Numbered from the stretch's first letter, positions 33,973 through 43,686 are shown. The stretch: DNA of 64,000 nucleotides from Oligoflexus tunisiensis (GCF_001748245.1 NZ_BDFO01000001.1:7492346-7556345), one strand, 5' to 3'. Notes: generated by a model from the sequence alone, not told the origin. Program-made: numbers and translations.

Positions 33973-35885
33973 TATTTGTAACTCCTCGTAGCGAGTTTGA
34001 TGTTTTCGTAGACCAGGGGTTCAATGTGCCGGGCAGGCTGGACACCTGCTCCCTTGTACTCCCAGACGGCCACATGCGCGAAATTTTCATCATCGCGTTT
34101 GGCTTCGCCGTCTTCCGTCTGATGTTCTTCACGGAAGTGGCCACCACAGGATTCTTCGCGGATCAAGGCATCGCGACACATCAGCTCAGCATGCTCGATA
34201 AAGTCGGCCACGCGACCGGCTTTTTCGAGTTCCTGGTTGAGATCCTCGCCACTGCCCGGGACGCGCAGGTTTTTCCAGAATTCCTCGCGGATTTCCGGGA
34301 TCCTTTTCAGCGCCTGTTCCAGGCCGGCCTTGTTACGGGCCATACCGCACTTATCCCACATCAAAAGACCCAGTTCCTTGTGGAAGGAATCGGCCGAACG
34401 CGTGCCGTTGATCGAAAGGAGGCGCTTCAGGTTCGCCTGCACTTCGTTCATCACCTGCTGCGCTTCGGGCCCATCCGTTGCCACCTTGTTGAACTTGTTC
34501 GACGCAAAGTAATCACCGATAGTGGCCGGCAGCACAAAGTATCCGTCCGCAAGGCCCTGCATCAAAGCACTGGCCCCAAGGCGGTTGGCGCCGTGGTCGG
34601 AGAAATTCGCTTCGCCGAGCACATAAAGACCGGGGATGGTGCTCATGAGGTTATAGTCCACCCAGAGCCCACCCATTGTATAGTGAACCGCCGGGTAAAT
34701 TCGCATGGGAACCTTGTAGGGATCCTCGGCCGTGATTTTTTCATACATCGCGAAGAGGTTGCCGTAACGCTGGCGAATCACGTTTTCGCCTTCGCGTTTG
34801 ATCGCATCGCGGAAGTCGAGGTACACGCCTTTGCCGCCAGGACCTATGCCGTGACCCGCATCGCAAGCTTCCTTGGCACTACGCGAGGCAATATCACGCG
34901 GCGACAGGTTCCCGAAGCTTGGATATTTGCGTTCGAGGTAGTAATCGCGTTCCTCTTCCGGGATATCGCCCGGCGCCCGGGTGTCGCCTTTTTTCTTGGG
35001 CGCCCAGACGCGGCCGTCGTTCCGCAGGGATTCGGACATCAGCGTGAGTTTCGACTGGTGATCACCGGACACCGGAATACAGGTCGGGTGAATCTGCGTG
35101 TAGCAAGGGTTGGCGAAGCCGGCGCCGCGTTTCCAGGCGCGGTGCGTGGCGGTCACGTTACAGCCCTTGGCATTGGTCGAGAGATAAAAGACGTTCCCGT
35201 AGCCGCCGGTGCAAAGCGCAACCGCTTCGCCCATCACGGTCGAGATTTTTCCCGTCACCATATCGCGCACTACGATCCCGCGCGCCCGGCCTTCGACCAG
35301 AACGAGATCCAGCATCTCCGTTCGGGTATACATCTTCACGCGTCCAAGGCCGATCTGCCTTTCCAGGGCCGCATAGGCTCCCAGGAGAAGCTGCTGACCG
35401 GTTTGACCCCGGGCATAGAAGGTCCGCGACACCTGAGCGCCACCGAAGGAGCGGTTGTCGAGCAGACCACCGTATTCACGCGCGAAGGGCACGCCCTGCG
35501 CCACGCACTGGTCGATGATGTTCACGCTGACTTCGGCCAGACGATAGACGTTGCCTTCCCGGGAGCGGAAGTCACCGCCTTTCACCGTGTCGTAGAAGAG
35601 GCGGTGCACGGAGTCACCGTCGTTTTTATAGTTTTTGGCCGCATTGATACCGCCCTGAGCGGCGATACTGTGTGCGCGGCGTGGGCTGTCCTGATAACAG
35701 TAGCAGGAAACCTGGTAGCCCATCTCAGCAAGGGTGGCCGCGGCCGAGGCCCCAGCGAGACCGGAACCGACCACGATCACATGATATTTACGGCGGTTGG
35801 CAGGGTTGACCAACTTCATTTCAAAGCGGTGTTTGCTCCATTTTTCCGCAAGAGGACCGCTTGGAATTTTGGCATCCAATTTCAT
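33972..35885 (-). CDS. sdhA: succinate dehydrogenase flavoprotein subunit
   Basis: A 637-residue FAD subunit. The FAD-binding N-terminus VIVVGSGLAGASAAATLAEMGY, the covalent-flavin region RRAHSIAAQGGINAAKN and the substrate/active-site segments GGLWVDYNLMSTIPGLYVLGEANFSDHGANRLGA are present (given as pieces). It oxidises succinate to fumarate in the TCA cycle. Gene order C-A-B with no SdhD fits the one-cytochrome, type-B class. GGAGCACG precedes the ATG at moderate distance. A very long antisense open frame covers it but is a shadow. Confidence 0.96.
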   Translation of the reverse strand: MKLDAKIPSGPLAEKWSKHRFEMKLVNPANRRKYHVIVVGSGLAGASAAATLAEMGYQVSCYCYQDSPRRAHSIAAQGGINAAKNYKNDGDSVHRLFYDTVKGGDFRSREGNVYRLAEVSVNIIDQCVAQGVPFAREYGGLLDNRSFGGAQVSRTFYARGQTGQQLLLGAYAALERQIGLGRVKMYTRTEMLDLVLVEGRARGIVVRDMVTGKISTVMGEAVALCTGGYGNVFYLSTNAKGCNVTATHRAWKRGAGFANPCYTQIHPTCIPVSGDHQSKLTLMSESLRNDGRVWAPKKKGDTRAPGDIPEEERDYYLERKYPSFGNLSPRDIASRSAKEACDAGHGIGPGGKGVYLDFRDAIKREGENVIRQRYGNLFAMYEKITAEDPYKVPMRIYPAVHYTMGGLWVDYNLMSTIPGLYVLGEANFSDHGANRLGASALMQGLADGYFVLPATIGDYFASNKFNKVATDGPEAQQVMNEVQANLKRLLSINGTRSADSFHKELGLLMWDKCGMARNKAGLEQALKRIPEIREEFWKNLRVPGSGEDLNQELEKAGRVADFIEHAELMCRDALIREESCGGHFREEHQTEDGEAKRDDENFAHVAVWEYKGAGVQPARHIEPLVYENIKLATRSYK

Positions 35886-35912
35886 ATCTTTCGTGCTCCT
35901 CGATGTCTGCGT

Positions 35913-36590
35913 TTACCGAATGATTCCTGCAAGAACGGCCAATGGAATGGTGGCACCGGCCAGCGTCACAACCCAGCCGACCAGCGGCATGATTTTGCGG
36001 AAGAAGAGATTGTACTTGCTGTGGTTGATGCCAAGGGACTGAAACATACTCGAAAGACCGTGGCTCAAATGGTAACCGAGCACAAGCATGGCGGCGACAT
36101 ACGTAATGGCGATCACGGGCTGACTGAAGCCGGCCACCGTCATCGTATAAACATCATCCCGGCCTTGATTGTCGATGTAAGGACCGGCGTAATTCACAAT
36201 CCTGAACGTATAATGAGCCAGATGATAAAGAACGAAGAGCAGGACAATGGTTCCCGTCATAGCCATGGTACGCGAGGCCAGGGAGGCCTGAAACGTATCT
36301 TCCATGACATAGGCCCGTGGTCGCGCCGCCTTGTTGCGAGCCGTCAGGCTATAGGCGGTGTACACGTGCAAAACGAAGAAGAGCAGAATTCCACCCCGGG
36401 CGATCCAGAGCAGACCGTAAGGCAGTTCACGCAGACCGACTGCGTAGCTATTCATCGCGTCCTGACCGAAGTACAGGAGCAGGTTGCCTCCTATGTGACC
36501 AATAAGGAAGGCGAACAGGCCTGCGCCCGTCACGGCCATCACATACTTGGCACCTAGTGAGGACTTCATGAGACGAACGATCCAACTCAT
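35913..36590 (-). CDS. sdhC: succinate dehydrogenase cytochrome b subunit
   Basis: A 225-residue membrane cytochrome b558 type subunit with five TM helices and several histidines placed to bind two hemes (GHIGGNLLLYF, FVLHVYTAYS, YHLAHYTF, YHLSHGLSSMF). The ATG at 36590 is chosen because GGAGAG lies 6 bases before it; earlier in-frame starts have none. It leads the operon sdhC-sdhA-sdhB-purS-purQ-purL-purF. It anchors the enzyme in the inner membrane and reduces quinone. Confidence 0.92.
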   Translation of the reverse strand: MSWIVRLMKSSLGAKYVMAVTGAGLFAFLIGHIGGNLLLYFGQDAMNSYAVGLRELPYGLLWIARGGILLFFVLHVYTAYSLTARNKAARPRAYVMEDTFQASLASRTMAMTGTIVLLFVLYHLAHYTFRIVNYAGPYIDNQGRDDVYTMTVAGFSQPVIAITYVAAMLVLGYHLSHGLSSMFQSLGINHSKYNLFFRKIMPLVGWVVTLAGATIPLAVLAGIIR

Positions 36591-36704
36591 AGATCTCTCC
36601 ACGGGAAATTCTGACAATTGCAGGGGAGCAAATGGTGCTCCATCCAGGCAAGCTATGAACTTAACCCGGACTTTCTTATAACAATGGAGAGGGTTTTTCC
36701 ATGA

Positions 36705-36723
36705 AAAAGGCCGGAATTCCGGC
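36705..36723 (-). terminator. Rho-independent terminator of the yajC-OMP-M16 operon
   Basis: On the minus strand GCCGG-AATT-CCGGC is followed by CTTTTTC. It lies about 50 bases after the M16 peptidase stop and ahead of the sdhC promoter region. Confidence 0.7.
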
Positions 36724-36770
36724 AGCGCAAGCCGTCGAGCTTCGGCTGAGTGAGGCGCCGCCGTCAGGCT

Positions 36771-39353
36771 TTAGGACGGAGATTCGCTGACCGGGCCAAC
36801 CCGCACAACGACCTGCTCCTGGGCCACCAGAAGACGTCGCGCGACATTTTGCACGGCGGCGCGATCCACTTCATGCAGGCGATTCGCGTAGTTCTCAAAA
36901 TCGTCGTAGCCAAGACCATAGAGTTCCATCAGAGCCATCGACATGGCCTGGGCATCGCCGCGCTGCATATCGGATTCATGTCCGCCAATGAGATAGTTGC
37001 GGGCGCGGTCGATCTCGTCCTGACTGACACCGTTCTGACAAATGTCATTCCATACGTTGCGAATGCCAATTTCGGCGTCTTTGAGTTTATGCGGCGAGCA
37101 GGCCATATAGGCTCCGAAGATGCCGCGGTGGCAACCATAGGAATGCAAAGGCGCTACGGAATAGGCCAGGCTCTGTTCATCGCGCAGCTTGACAAAGAAA
37201 CGGCCGCCGCTGCCACCCAGCACATTGCCCAGGACATCCAGGGCATAGCGATCCTTATCGTTCCAATTAAGGCCCAGCGTTCCCATCACAAGGTGCACCT
37301 GCTCACGATCCTTGGACAGATGCACCGCCTGCGCCTTGACCCCGGCGGGCAGCGCCTGCACGATATTCGTCGGACGTTCGATGGGCCGGTGCAAAGGCTG
37401 AAGCAAACGCTCCATCATGCGGGCCATGGGTTCAAACGGCAGGCGACCGACGGCACTGATAATCCAGTGCGAGCGATCACGGATGGCGTTGAATTCCTCC
37501 AGCAACGCATCACAGCTGAAACCCTTGACCGCTTCCTCGGAACCCCAGACGGGCTTGGCATAAGGATGTTTGCCATAAACCTCCTGCTGGAAGCGGCGCA
37601 TGGCAAGCGCGGACGGGGAATCCTTTTCCGCCTGGATATTGTCGAAGACTTCCATCTGCGCGGTCTGCAGCTGCATATCGGGGAAACGTGGATCCAGTAT
37701 GGCTTCCGCCCAAAGCGGCAGAAGATCCTCGACCTGCTCCGAGAGGCATTGGAATTTGACGCCAATCGTATCCTTGCCCGAGAATCCACCCAGCACCGCC
37801 CCCTGACCTTCCAGGCGACGCAGCATATCCGCATAATTATGGGTGGCGGTGGCGGAACCTAAAAGATCCGCAAGAATGTGATACATACCGGCCTGATCCG
37901 GAGTTTCACTGCGCAGGCCACCGGAGCAGACAGCGGTAATATTCATCAGATCATTGTGATTCTGCTGCTTATAGATGAAGGTCACCTGCGGGGTGATCTT
38001 CGCAACATGGATGGCCCGGGTCGCCTGTTTTCCGCTGGCGCCCGCTGCGGCGGCCGGAGCCTTGAAGCCCTTCAGGACAGCCTTGCGGACATCATCCGCA
38101 CTGATCCGGCTGTCCTTGGGCAAAACACAGGCCATGATGCAGGAGTCCTCGCGGATCCAGCGTTGCACCGCCTGCTCCACTTCATAGGTATTCAGACGGT
38201 TGATTTGCGCCTCGACCACGTAGTCGTGCAAAAGATCATGGGGCGTTTGCAGGGCATGCCCCAGCGAGCGGGCCTGACCGGAAACGGTTTCCTCGGAATA
38301 AATGCGATCCGCCTTGGCATTGGCACGAGCGCGTTCGAGTTCCTCCCGCGTGACCGGCTCTTCATATTTCAAGCGGGCCAGCTCGGTGCCGAGCGCCGTC
38401 ACGCATTCCAGATAACTCTCCGCATGCGGCATGGCGCTGAGTTCAAAGACGCCGCCAAAACTCGGAGCGTAAACCGAAGCGCCGACCACGCTGGTCAGCT
38501 GCTGCTCATCACGCACCCGTCGGTGCAGACGCGAGGATTCCCCACTGCCGAGCGCAAAGGCGGCCAGATCCAGCGGCAAAAGATCTTCATGCAGGAGGGC
38601 CGGAGCCGGGAAGGCGATTTCTATGCGCGGCTGTTCAAAGTCGCCCGTGACGACATGGACCTGGGGCTGGCGGATCTTCGGCAGTTTAAGATCCAGGGTG
38701 CGGTCCTTGGCCTTCCCTTGAGCCGAGCCGAAGGCCTTTTGAATATCCTGCACCAGGGACTCGGCATTCACCGCGCCCACGGCCACGACTTTCATGTTAT
38801 CGGGCTGATACCATTTCTTCATGAAGGCAAAGATCTGTTCGCGCGAATAATTCCTGATGGTTTCTTCAAAACCGATAATGGGCTTGGACGCCGGCGTGCC
38901 TTCATAGATGGAGCCAAAAACCTTGCGTCCGAGCATGTAACCCGGGCTGTCCTCGTTGCGCTTGAGCTCCTCGAGAATGACCTCCTTTTCGCGCTCCAGT
39001 TCCTCGGGATCAAAGCTGCTATTGAAGATGGAGTCGGCGAGGATATCAATGGCTTCCGCGGCATGAGCCGCCGGCAGGGTCAGATAGAAGACGGTATGTT
39101 CAAAGCTGGTGTAGGCATTCATCTCACCGCCCAAAAACTCCACCCGCCGGGAAATTTCCCCGACGGCGAAGCGTTTGGTGCCTTTGAACAGCATATGCTC
39201 GATGCAATGGCTGATGCCCTCCTCGCCTTCCTCTTCATGCAGGGATCCCACACCGATCCAGCACTGCAGGGCAAACATTTTAGAAAATTGGTTCTCCTGG
39301 ATCACGACATCAATGCCATTCTCCAAACGCTTGCGCAGCATGTCGGGCCTCAC
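36771..39353 (-). CDS. M16-family zinc peptidase
   Basis: An 860-residue protein with the inverted zinc motif HCIEH at residues 49-53 (HxxEH) and the following conserved region EMNAYTSFEHTVFYLT and EVILEELKRNEDSPG that supplies the third Glu. Two M16 lobes are apparent, with an inactive second half, giving a clamshell of about 95 kDa. There is no signal peptide, so a cytoplasmic or peripheral role is expected, such as degrading small peptides or signal peptides. It is the last gene of a minus-strand operon and lies 7 bases after an outer-membrane protein gene. Confidence 0.9.
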   Translation of the reverse strand: MRPDMLRKRLENGIDVVIQENQFSKMFALQCWIGVGSLHEEEGEEGISHCIEHMLFKGTKRFAVGEISRRVEFLGGEMNAYTSFEHTVFYLTLPAAHAAEAIDILADSIFNSSFDPEELEREKEVILEELKRNEDSPGYMLGRKVFGSIYEGTPASKPIIGFEETIRNYSREQIFAFMKKWYQPDNMKVVAVGAVNAESLVQDIQKAFGSAQGKAKDRTLDLKLPKIRQPQVHVVTGDFEQPRIEIAFPAPALLHEDLLPLDLAAFALGSGESSRLHRRVRDEQQLTSVVGASVYAPSFGGVFELSAMPHAESYLECVTALGTELARLKYEEPVTREELERARANAKADRIYSEETVSGQARSLGHALQTPHDLLHDYVVEAQINRLNTYEVEQAVQRWIREDSCIMACVLPKDSRISADDVRKAVLKGFKAPAAAAGASGKQATRAIHVAKITPQVTFIYKQQNHNDLMNITAVCSGGLRSETPDQAGMYHILADLLGSATATHNYADMLRRLEGQGAVLGGFSGKDTIGVKFQCLSEQVEDLLPLWAEAILDPRFPDMQLQTAQMEVFDNIQAEKDSPSALAMRRFQQEVYGKHPYAKPVWGSEEAVKGFSCDALLEEFNAIRDRSHWIISAVGRLPFEPMARMMERLLQPLHRPIERPTNIVQALPAGVKAQAVHLSKDREQVHLVMGTLGLNWNDKDRYALDVLGNVLGGSGGRFFVKLRDEQSLAYSVAPLHSYGCHRGIFGAYMACSPHKLKDAEIGIRNVWNDICQNGVSQDEIDRARNYLIGGHESDMQRGDAQAMSMALMELYGLGYDDFENYANRLHEVDRAAVQNVARRLLVAQEQVVVRVGPVSESPS

Positions 39354-39360
39354 TTCTGTA

Positions 39361-40353
39361 TTAGATTTTCATCATTACGGACAGGTGCAGAGAACTTTGC
39401 CAGTCCTTGGCATCGGAATCATTCTGGCTGGTGGCATAACTGAGCGAAAAATTCTTTTGGTAAAGACCAATCCCGGCACCTGTCACCTCGCGCTCTTCCC
39501 CGCGTATGGACCGCCCATAGCCCGCGAAGAGGCGCAGCATATCAAAGGTCTTCACCTGAACGCCGGCCAGGGCCATGCGTTCAGGTCTATCATCGACTGC
39601 CGATTGTGCCAGGGCCAGCCCGTCGACAATCGGATTGTTCCATTCCAGATTCACGGAACGATCCCGCTCCCGTACCTCGCCATGCACGGTCACGGTTTGC
39701 GTTTTGTCCTCCCAGGCGAGACCCGCCCGGAGGGTTCTGGGCGCCACGTCCGCGATGCGCCGATTGTTGAAGTTTTCAAGCGAGAGACCAAGCCGGACCT
39801 GATTGCCCAGCATGGCAATCACCCCCGCGCCCAGGGAAATTCCCTTGTAAACCTCGGGGTTGGCGGGATCGGCCGTATCCTCGGCTTCCACATAATGACC
39901 GGAGAAACCTATTGCGAAATAATCAGTGGGAATGGCGATCGCCACCGAGCCCCTCTTGTGGACCGGGGAGTCGCCTTCCACATCCGCGCGATTGCGTTCC
40001 TTCAGGTTTTCCGCAAAACCGGTGTATTCAAAACCAGCCACGGCACGGGATGTGATCCCATCAATGATGGAAGCCTTATAAAAAGGACGCCCCTGTGAGG
40101 GCCAGTAGTAGCCGGCGCCCACATCGTAGGAGCGATGCAAATAAAGCATGGCGGGATTGAGGCGAATGGCGCCCTGATCGCTGACACTGGCCACACCCGA
40201 TCCGGCCAGCGCCGCTCCGCTGCCGCTGATGGCTTCGATTTCCTCGGGCAGCGACCAGGCGTTGATGTCCGTGTCATCGGCTGCCTGGAGATTGCTGGTC
40301 AGAGCCAGACCATGAAAGACAAGCAATAGACCGGAAACAAGGGGGCTCCGCAT
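39361..40353 (-). CDS. outer-membrane beta-barrel protein of unknown role
   Basis: A 330-residue exported protein with a signal peptide (about 24 residues, ending NLQAAD) and a body of alternating hydrophobic strands. The segment GSGAALAGSGVASVSDQGAIRLNPA resembles the start of FadL/PorV-type barrels, where Asn-Pro-Ala marks loss of the N-terminal hatch; the end LHLSVMMKI fits a terminal strand. Substrate is unknown. AGGAGA precedes the ATG at 40353, so a start 10 codons earlier is rejected. It sits between yajC and an M16 peptidase in one operon. Confidence 0.72.
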   Translation of the reverse strand: MRSPLVSGLLLVFHGLALTSNLQAADDTDINAWSLPEEIEAISGSGAALAGSGVASVSDQGAIRLNPAMLYLHRSYDVGAGYYWPSQGRPFYKASIIDGITSRAVAGFEYTGFAENLKERNRADVEGDSPVHKRGSVAIAIPTDYFAIGFSGHYVEAEDTADPANPEVYKGISLGAGVIAMLGNQVRLGLSLENFNNRRIADVAPRTLRAGLAWEDKTQTVTVHGEVRERDRSVNLEWNNPIVDGLALAQSAVDDRPERMALAGVQVKTFDMLRLFAGYGRSIRGEEREVTGAGIGLYQKNFSLSYATSQNDSDAKDWQSSLHLSVMMKI

Positions 40354-40386
40354 GGGCAATTCTCCTGGCGTGAACACGGACAAGAC

Positions 40387-40725
40387 TTACTTTTCAGCCT
40401 TGGCCACGGCTGCTTTGGGGGCAGCGGTGATATGGCTTTTTTGAACTTTCAGCGTCGTGTTGGGACCAGCTTCCAAAGTCACGAAGGCATCGGCAATGGC
40501 TTTAATACGACCAATGATGCCGCCCGTGGTCACAACTTCGTCGCCGACTTTCAAAGCCGTCAGTAGTGCCTGGTGTTCCTTGGCCTTTTTCTGCTGAGGG
40601 CGAATCACCAGGAAATACATAATCACAATAAATGCCAGAGGCATGATGAGAATTTCCAAGGTGCTCGGTTGCGCCGGTTTTGCGCCTTGCGCATAGGCAA
40701 TGTCCACTAGTGAAAACAACGTCAT
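40387..40725 (-). CDS. yajC: preprotein translocase subunit YajC
   Basis: A 112-residue single-pass inner-membrane protein. The TM helix (PLAFIVIMYFLVI) is followed by the family signature RPQQKKAKEHQALLTALKVGDEVVTTGGIIGRI, then a KAADAFVTLE-type beta segment. YajC associates with SecDF in the holotranslocon, but secD and secF are not adjacent here. It lies 17 bases after the methyltransferase-like gene and 33 before the outer-membrane protein. Confidence 0.96.
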   Translation of the reverse strand: MTLFSLVDIAYAQGAKPAQPSTLEILIMPLAFIVIMYFLVIRPQQKKAKEHQALLTALKVGDEVVTTGGIIGRIKAIADAFVTLEAGPNTTLKVQKSHITAAPKAAVAKAEK

Positions 40726-40742
40726 GATACCTCCCGCGGGTG

Positions 40743-41354
40743 CTAATCAGAGGCTCCGACTGTACTCGAGGCTTCCGGCATTTGCAACGGAGCAACCGAA
40801 AGCTCATAGAGCTGACGGGACTCGATTTTGCAGATTCGAGCGGCGTTGTTTGCGTTCCAAATCCAGAGGCCGAGCACGAGGGGATTGGCGCCAAAAAAGA
40901 GCAGAAGCCCCAGGCCTTCCAGCCCATGCGCTATGTATTCAGGATGACGCATGTAGCGATAAGGCCCATGGCTGGTCCGTGGCATGCCAGGGACAAAGAT
41001 ACAGCGCTGCGTCCAAAGGCGACCCAGACTGCGCATCGACCAGATACGGAGCAGCATACTGAGCATCAGAAGGATGAGACCCGGCATGGGTACCGCAGTC
41101 CAGCGCCAGGCGCTCGGCAAAAGGAAGTGCGAAAGCCATGCGATCCAGGGCAGCGCCAGCTGAAGCTGATAGTAGCGGCGCATCGGATCGGGTATGAGTT
41201 CCTCACCACCTACCACCTTGAGGTAGGCATAATTGTAGCCGTGCACGCGGCGCTCTCCATAGGCGACGAGCGTCGTTGCGATCAAAACGAGCACTGCCGG
41301 AAGTTCTGCAGGCAGACTTGCGATGGCGGCTGCCACTCCCTGAACCTCACTCAA
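40743..41354 (-). CDS. isoprenylcysteine carboxyl-methyltransferase-like membrane protein
   Basis: A 203-residue protein with about five TM helices and the ICMT/PEMT-like SAM-binding signature GPYRYMRHPEYIAHGLEGLG followed by an ESRQLYEL-like Glu motif. Such enzymes methylate lipids or small molecules at membranes; bacterial members are mostly uncharacterised. Its substrate is not evident. It is divergent from the UvrD-like helicase gene across 150 bases, and leads the operon with yajC, the barrel protein and the M16 peptidase. Confidence 0.75.
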   Translation of the reverse strand: MSEVQGVAAAIASLPAELPAVLVLIATTLVAYGERRVHGYNYAYLKVVGGEELIPDPMRRYYQLQLALPWIAWLSHFLLPSAWRWTAVPMPGLILLMLSMLLRIWSMRSLGRLWTQRCIFVPGMPRTSHGPYRYMRHPEYIAHGLEGLGLLLFFGANPLVLGLWIWNANNAARICKIESRQLYELSVAPLQMPEASSTVGASD

Positions 41355-41506
41355 AATTATTGACTATTCACAGCATCCTAACACATGGATCACGAGAAAC
41401 TGAAGAAACTTCCCAGGAATTATGCCATGAAATCCCTACGCGTTTGACCCAGGCATCGAATCCGAGTATGGAATCCGATCGCAAGTCCTCATGTCGAGAG
41501 AAGAAC

Positions 41507-43564
41507 ATGGTCGATTTTTCGCAGCTTAATCCTGAACAGCACCAGGCCGTTACCCGTATTCAGGGGCCGGTCATGATTATAGCCGGTGCAGGCACCGGCA
41601 AAACCCGGGTGATTACCTATCGCATGGCATTTATGTTGAATGCCGGTGTGACGCCGACCGAAATCGTGGCGATGACCTTTACCAACAAGGCCGCGCGCGA
41701 AATGAAGGAGCGCCTGACTGAACTGGTGGGGCGCAGTGCCAAAGGTATTATTATAGGAACCTTTCACAGTTTCTGTCTGCGCGTGCTGCGGGAGTTCGCC
41801 CACGAAGCGGGCCTCGATTCCCGTTTTTCGCTGGCCGGAACTTCGGATCAGCTCGACCTCGTGCGCAAGGCGATGGAGGAACGCGGCTGGCAGGGCCTTT
41901 ACCGGCCCGAGGATCTTTTGGCCCGCATCAGCAACGCGAAGAATGCCCTTCTGAGACCGCAGGATGTTTTGCATGCAGATCCCCTGCGGTTTTCCGACAA
42001 GGATCCGGCCGTGCTGGCTGCCATCTATGATGTCTATGAACGGCAGCTGAAGCTCAACCGGGTGATCGACTTTGATGACTGCATTTTCAAAACCGCGCTT
42101 CTGCTGAAAAACAACGCCGACCTTTGTCAAAGGCTGCAGGCGCGCTGGCGGTATTTTCTGGTCGATGAGTTTCAAGATACCAATTTCGCCCAGCTTTATG
42201 TTTTGGAACTTCTGGCGAAAGAGTCGCGCAATATCTGTGTGGTCGGCGATGACGATCAGTCGATCTATAGCTGGCGGGGCGCCCTCGTCGAAACCCTCGA
42301 CCGCTTCGAGCAGATCTTTCCAGGAACGCTGCTCATCAAGCTCGAACAGAACTACCGCTGCTCGAACGTGATTTTGCATGCCGCGAATACGGTGATCCGT
42401 AACAACACCGGTCGCAAGGCGAAGACGCTTTGGAGTTCCTCGCAGAATCAATCGCCCATCACGCTCGCCTCACATGGCGACGACGTGAACGAGGCGAAGT
42501 GGATTGCCAAGAAATGTTTCACGCTCCTCGGTCAGGGGTTCAAACCGCGGGATATCGGTATTCTTTATCGGGCCAATGCTCAGGCCAAGGCGGTGGAGAT
42601 GGCCCTGCGCGAGATGCAGGTTCCTTACAAGGTTTATGGCGGCACGAGTTTTTTCGAACGCAAGGAAGTGAAAGACTTTCTTTGTTACTTTCGCCTTTCG
42701 GTCAATCCCGGCGATCGACTTGCCTTCTGGCGGATCATCAATACCCCCGTCCGCGGCATCGGTTTAAAAACCCTCGAGAAAATCGAGGAAGCGGCGAAGA
42801 CGCATGACAAAAGTCCTCTCGAAGTCCTGCAGCTTGACCTCGTGGATCTCGACAGTCGGGCCCGCAAGGCCACGCATGAATTCGTGGCGGCGATCAGGAG
42901 TCTTCACGATACGCCGCTCGTCGACGTGAATGACCTGGAAACCAGGGGCCAGCGGATCATCAAGGAATTTGGTCTTGAGGATGAGATTCGCAACAAGACC
43001 ACGCATGAAGGCGCCCGGCGCCGCAAGATCGAATCCATGAAGAAGCTGCCGACGTGGATCAAAACCCTCGCCGAACGCCAGGTCGAGGACCGGGGTCAGT
43101 TGCAGCTCCTTGATCTTCTGGATCAGCTCAGTCTTGGTGATAATGAAAAAGAGCAGAAAGGCGGCAATGATAATCACGTCTCGCTGATGACCATCCATGC
43201 TTCCAAGGGCCTTGAGTTTCCGGTGGTCTTCCTCTGCGGCGTGGAGGAGGATCAGCTGCCCCACAAGAACAGCGTGAGCTCCGATCAGGCCCTGATGGAA
43301 GAGCGGCGATTGTTTTATGTGGCGATCACCAGGGCCAAGATCAAATTGCACCTGACCTATGCCCGGGAGCGATTCTCCCAGTTCAAAAAAACGCCAAGAA
43401 AGCCGAGTCGTTTCATCGACGAACTGCCGAACAAGGGCGTCGAAACGGAACACGACGCCGAGATGCGCGCGATGATCGATGAGGAACAGAAGAAGGAAAT
43501 CAATATGAGTCGGCTTTCCAAGCTGAAGGCCGAATTGCGCAGCGGGTTTGCGCGGCGGGATTAG
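41507..43564 (+). CDS. UvrD/PcrA/Rep-family DNA helicase
   Basis: A 685-residue superfamily 1 helicase. Walker A GAGTGKT is at residues 27-33, followed by FTNKAAREMKERL, VDEFQDTNFAQ (Walker B), VVGDDDQSIYSWRGA, QNYRCS, LMTIHASKGLEFPVVFL and RRLFYVAITRA. It lies near PcrA in length and acts in nucleotide-excision or replication-fork repair; UvrD, PcrA and Rep cannot be separated here. The ATG at 41507 has GAGAGAAG at good spacing; an open frame extends 77 codons upstream but lacks homology. It converges on rpoH across an inverted-repeat element. Confidence 0.93.
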   Translation: MVDFSQLNPEQHQAVTRIQGPVMIIAGAGTGKTRVITYRMAFMLNAGVTPTEIVAMTFTNKAAREMKERLTELVGRSAKGIIIGTFHSFCLRVLREFAHEAGLDSRFSLAGTSDQLDLVRKAMEERGWQGLYRPEDLLARISNAKNALLRPQDVLHADPLRFSDKDPAVLAAIYDVYERQLKLNRVIDFDDCIFKTALLLKNNADLCQRLQARWRYFLVDEFQDTNFAQLYVLELLAKESRNICVVGDDDQSIYSWRGALVETLDRFEQIFPGTLLIKLEQNYRCSNVILHAANTVIRNNTGRKAKTLWSSSQNQSPITLASHGDDVNEAKWIAKKCFTLLGQGFKPRDIGILYRANAQAKAVEMALREMQVPYKVYGGTSFFERKEVKDFLCYFRLSVNPGDRLAFWRIINTPVRGIGLKTLEKIEEAAKTHDKSPLEVLQLDLVDLDSRARKATHEFVAAIRSLHDTPLVDVNDLETRGQRIIKEFGLEDEIRNKTTHEGARRRKIESMKKLPTWIKTLAERQVEDRGQLQLLDLLDQLSLGDNEKEQKGGNDNHVSLMTIHASKGLEFPVVFLCGVEEDQLPHKNSVSSDQALMEERRLFYVAITRAKIKLHLTYARERFSQFKKTPRKPSRFIDELPNKGVETEHDAEMRAMIDEEQKKEINMSRLSKLKAELRSGFARRD

Positions 43565-43685
43565 AGCCCGGCCGAAAATCACTTGGAGGCAAGGCGTCAA
43601 CGAGCGAGGAGCGCAGTTTACATCAAGTAAATGAGCACCGCAGCGAGGCGGACAACGCAGAATACGAGGGGTTTTCGGCCAGGCT
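43565..43685. repeat. intergenic inverted-repeat element between convergent genes
   Basis: A 121-base element starts the base after the helicase stop and ends one base before the rpoH stop codon. Its 14-base ends match with one mismatch: AGCC(C/T)GGCCGAAAA at 43565-43578 and the complement at 43672-43685. Inside is a second inverted repeat, TTTAC-ATCAA-GTAAA. It may act as a bidirectional terminator. I saw no other copy in this window. Confidence 0.7.
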
Positions 43686-43686
43686 C

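Noticed and set aside
34026..36557. 843-codon open frame on the plus strand
   Set aside because: It is antisense to sdhA/sdhC and has no domain; it is a codon-bias shadow of the real genes.
37878..39443. 521-codon open frame on the plus strand
   Set aside because: Antisense to the M16 peptidase, no recognisable motifs, no ribosome-binding site.
41276..41506. 77-codon N-terminal extension of the UvrD-like helicase
   Set aside because: The frame is open, but the ribosome-binding site and family N-terminus point to the ATG at 41507.
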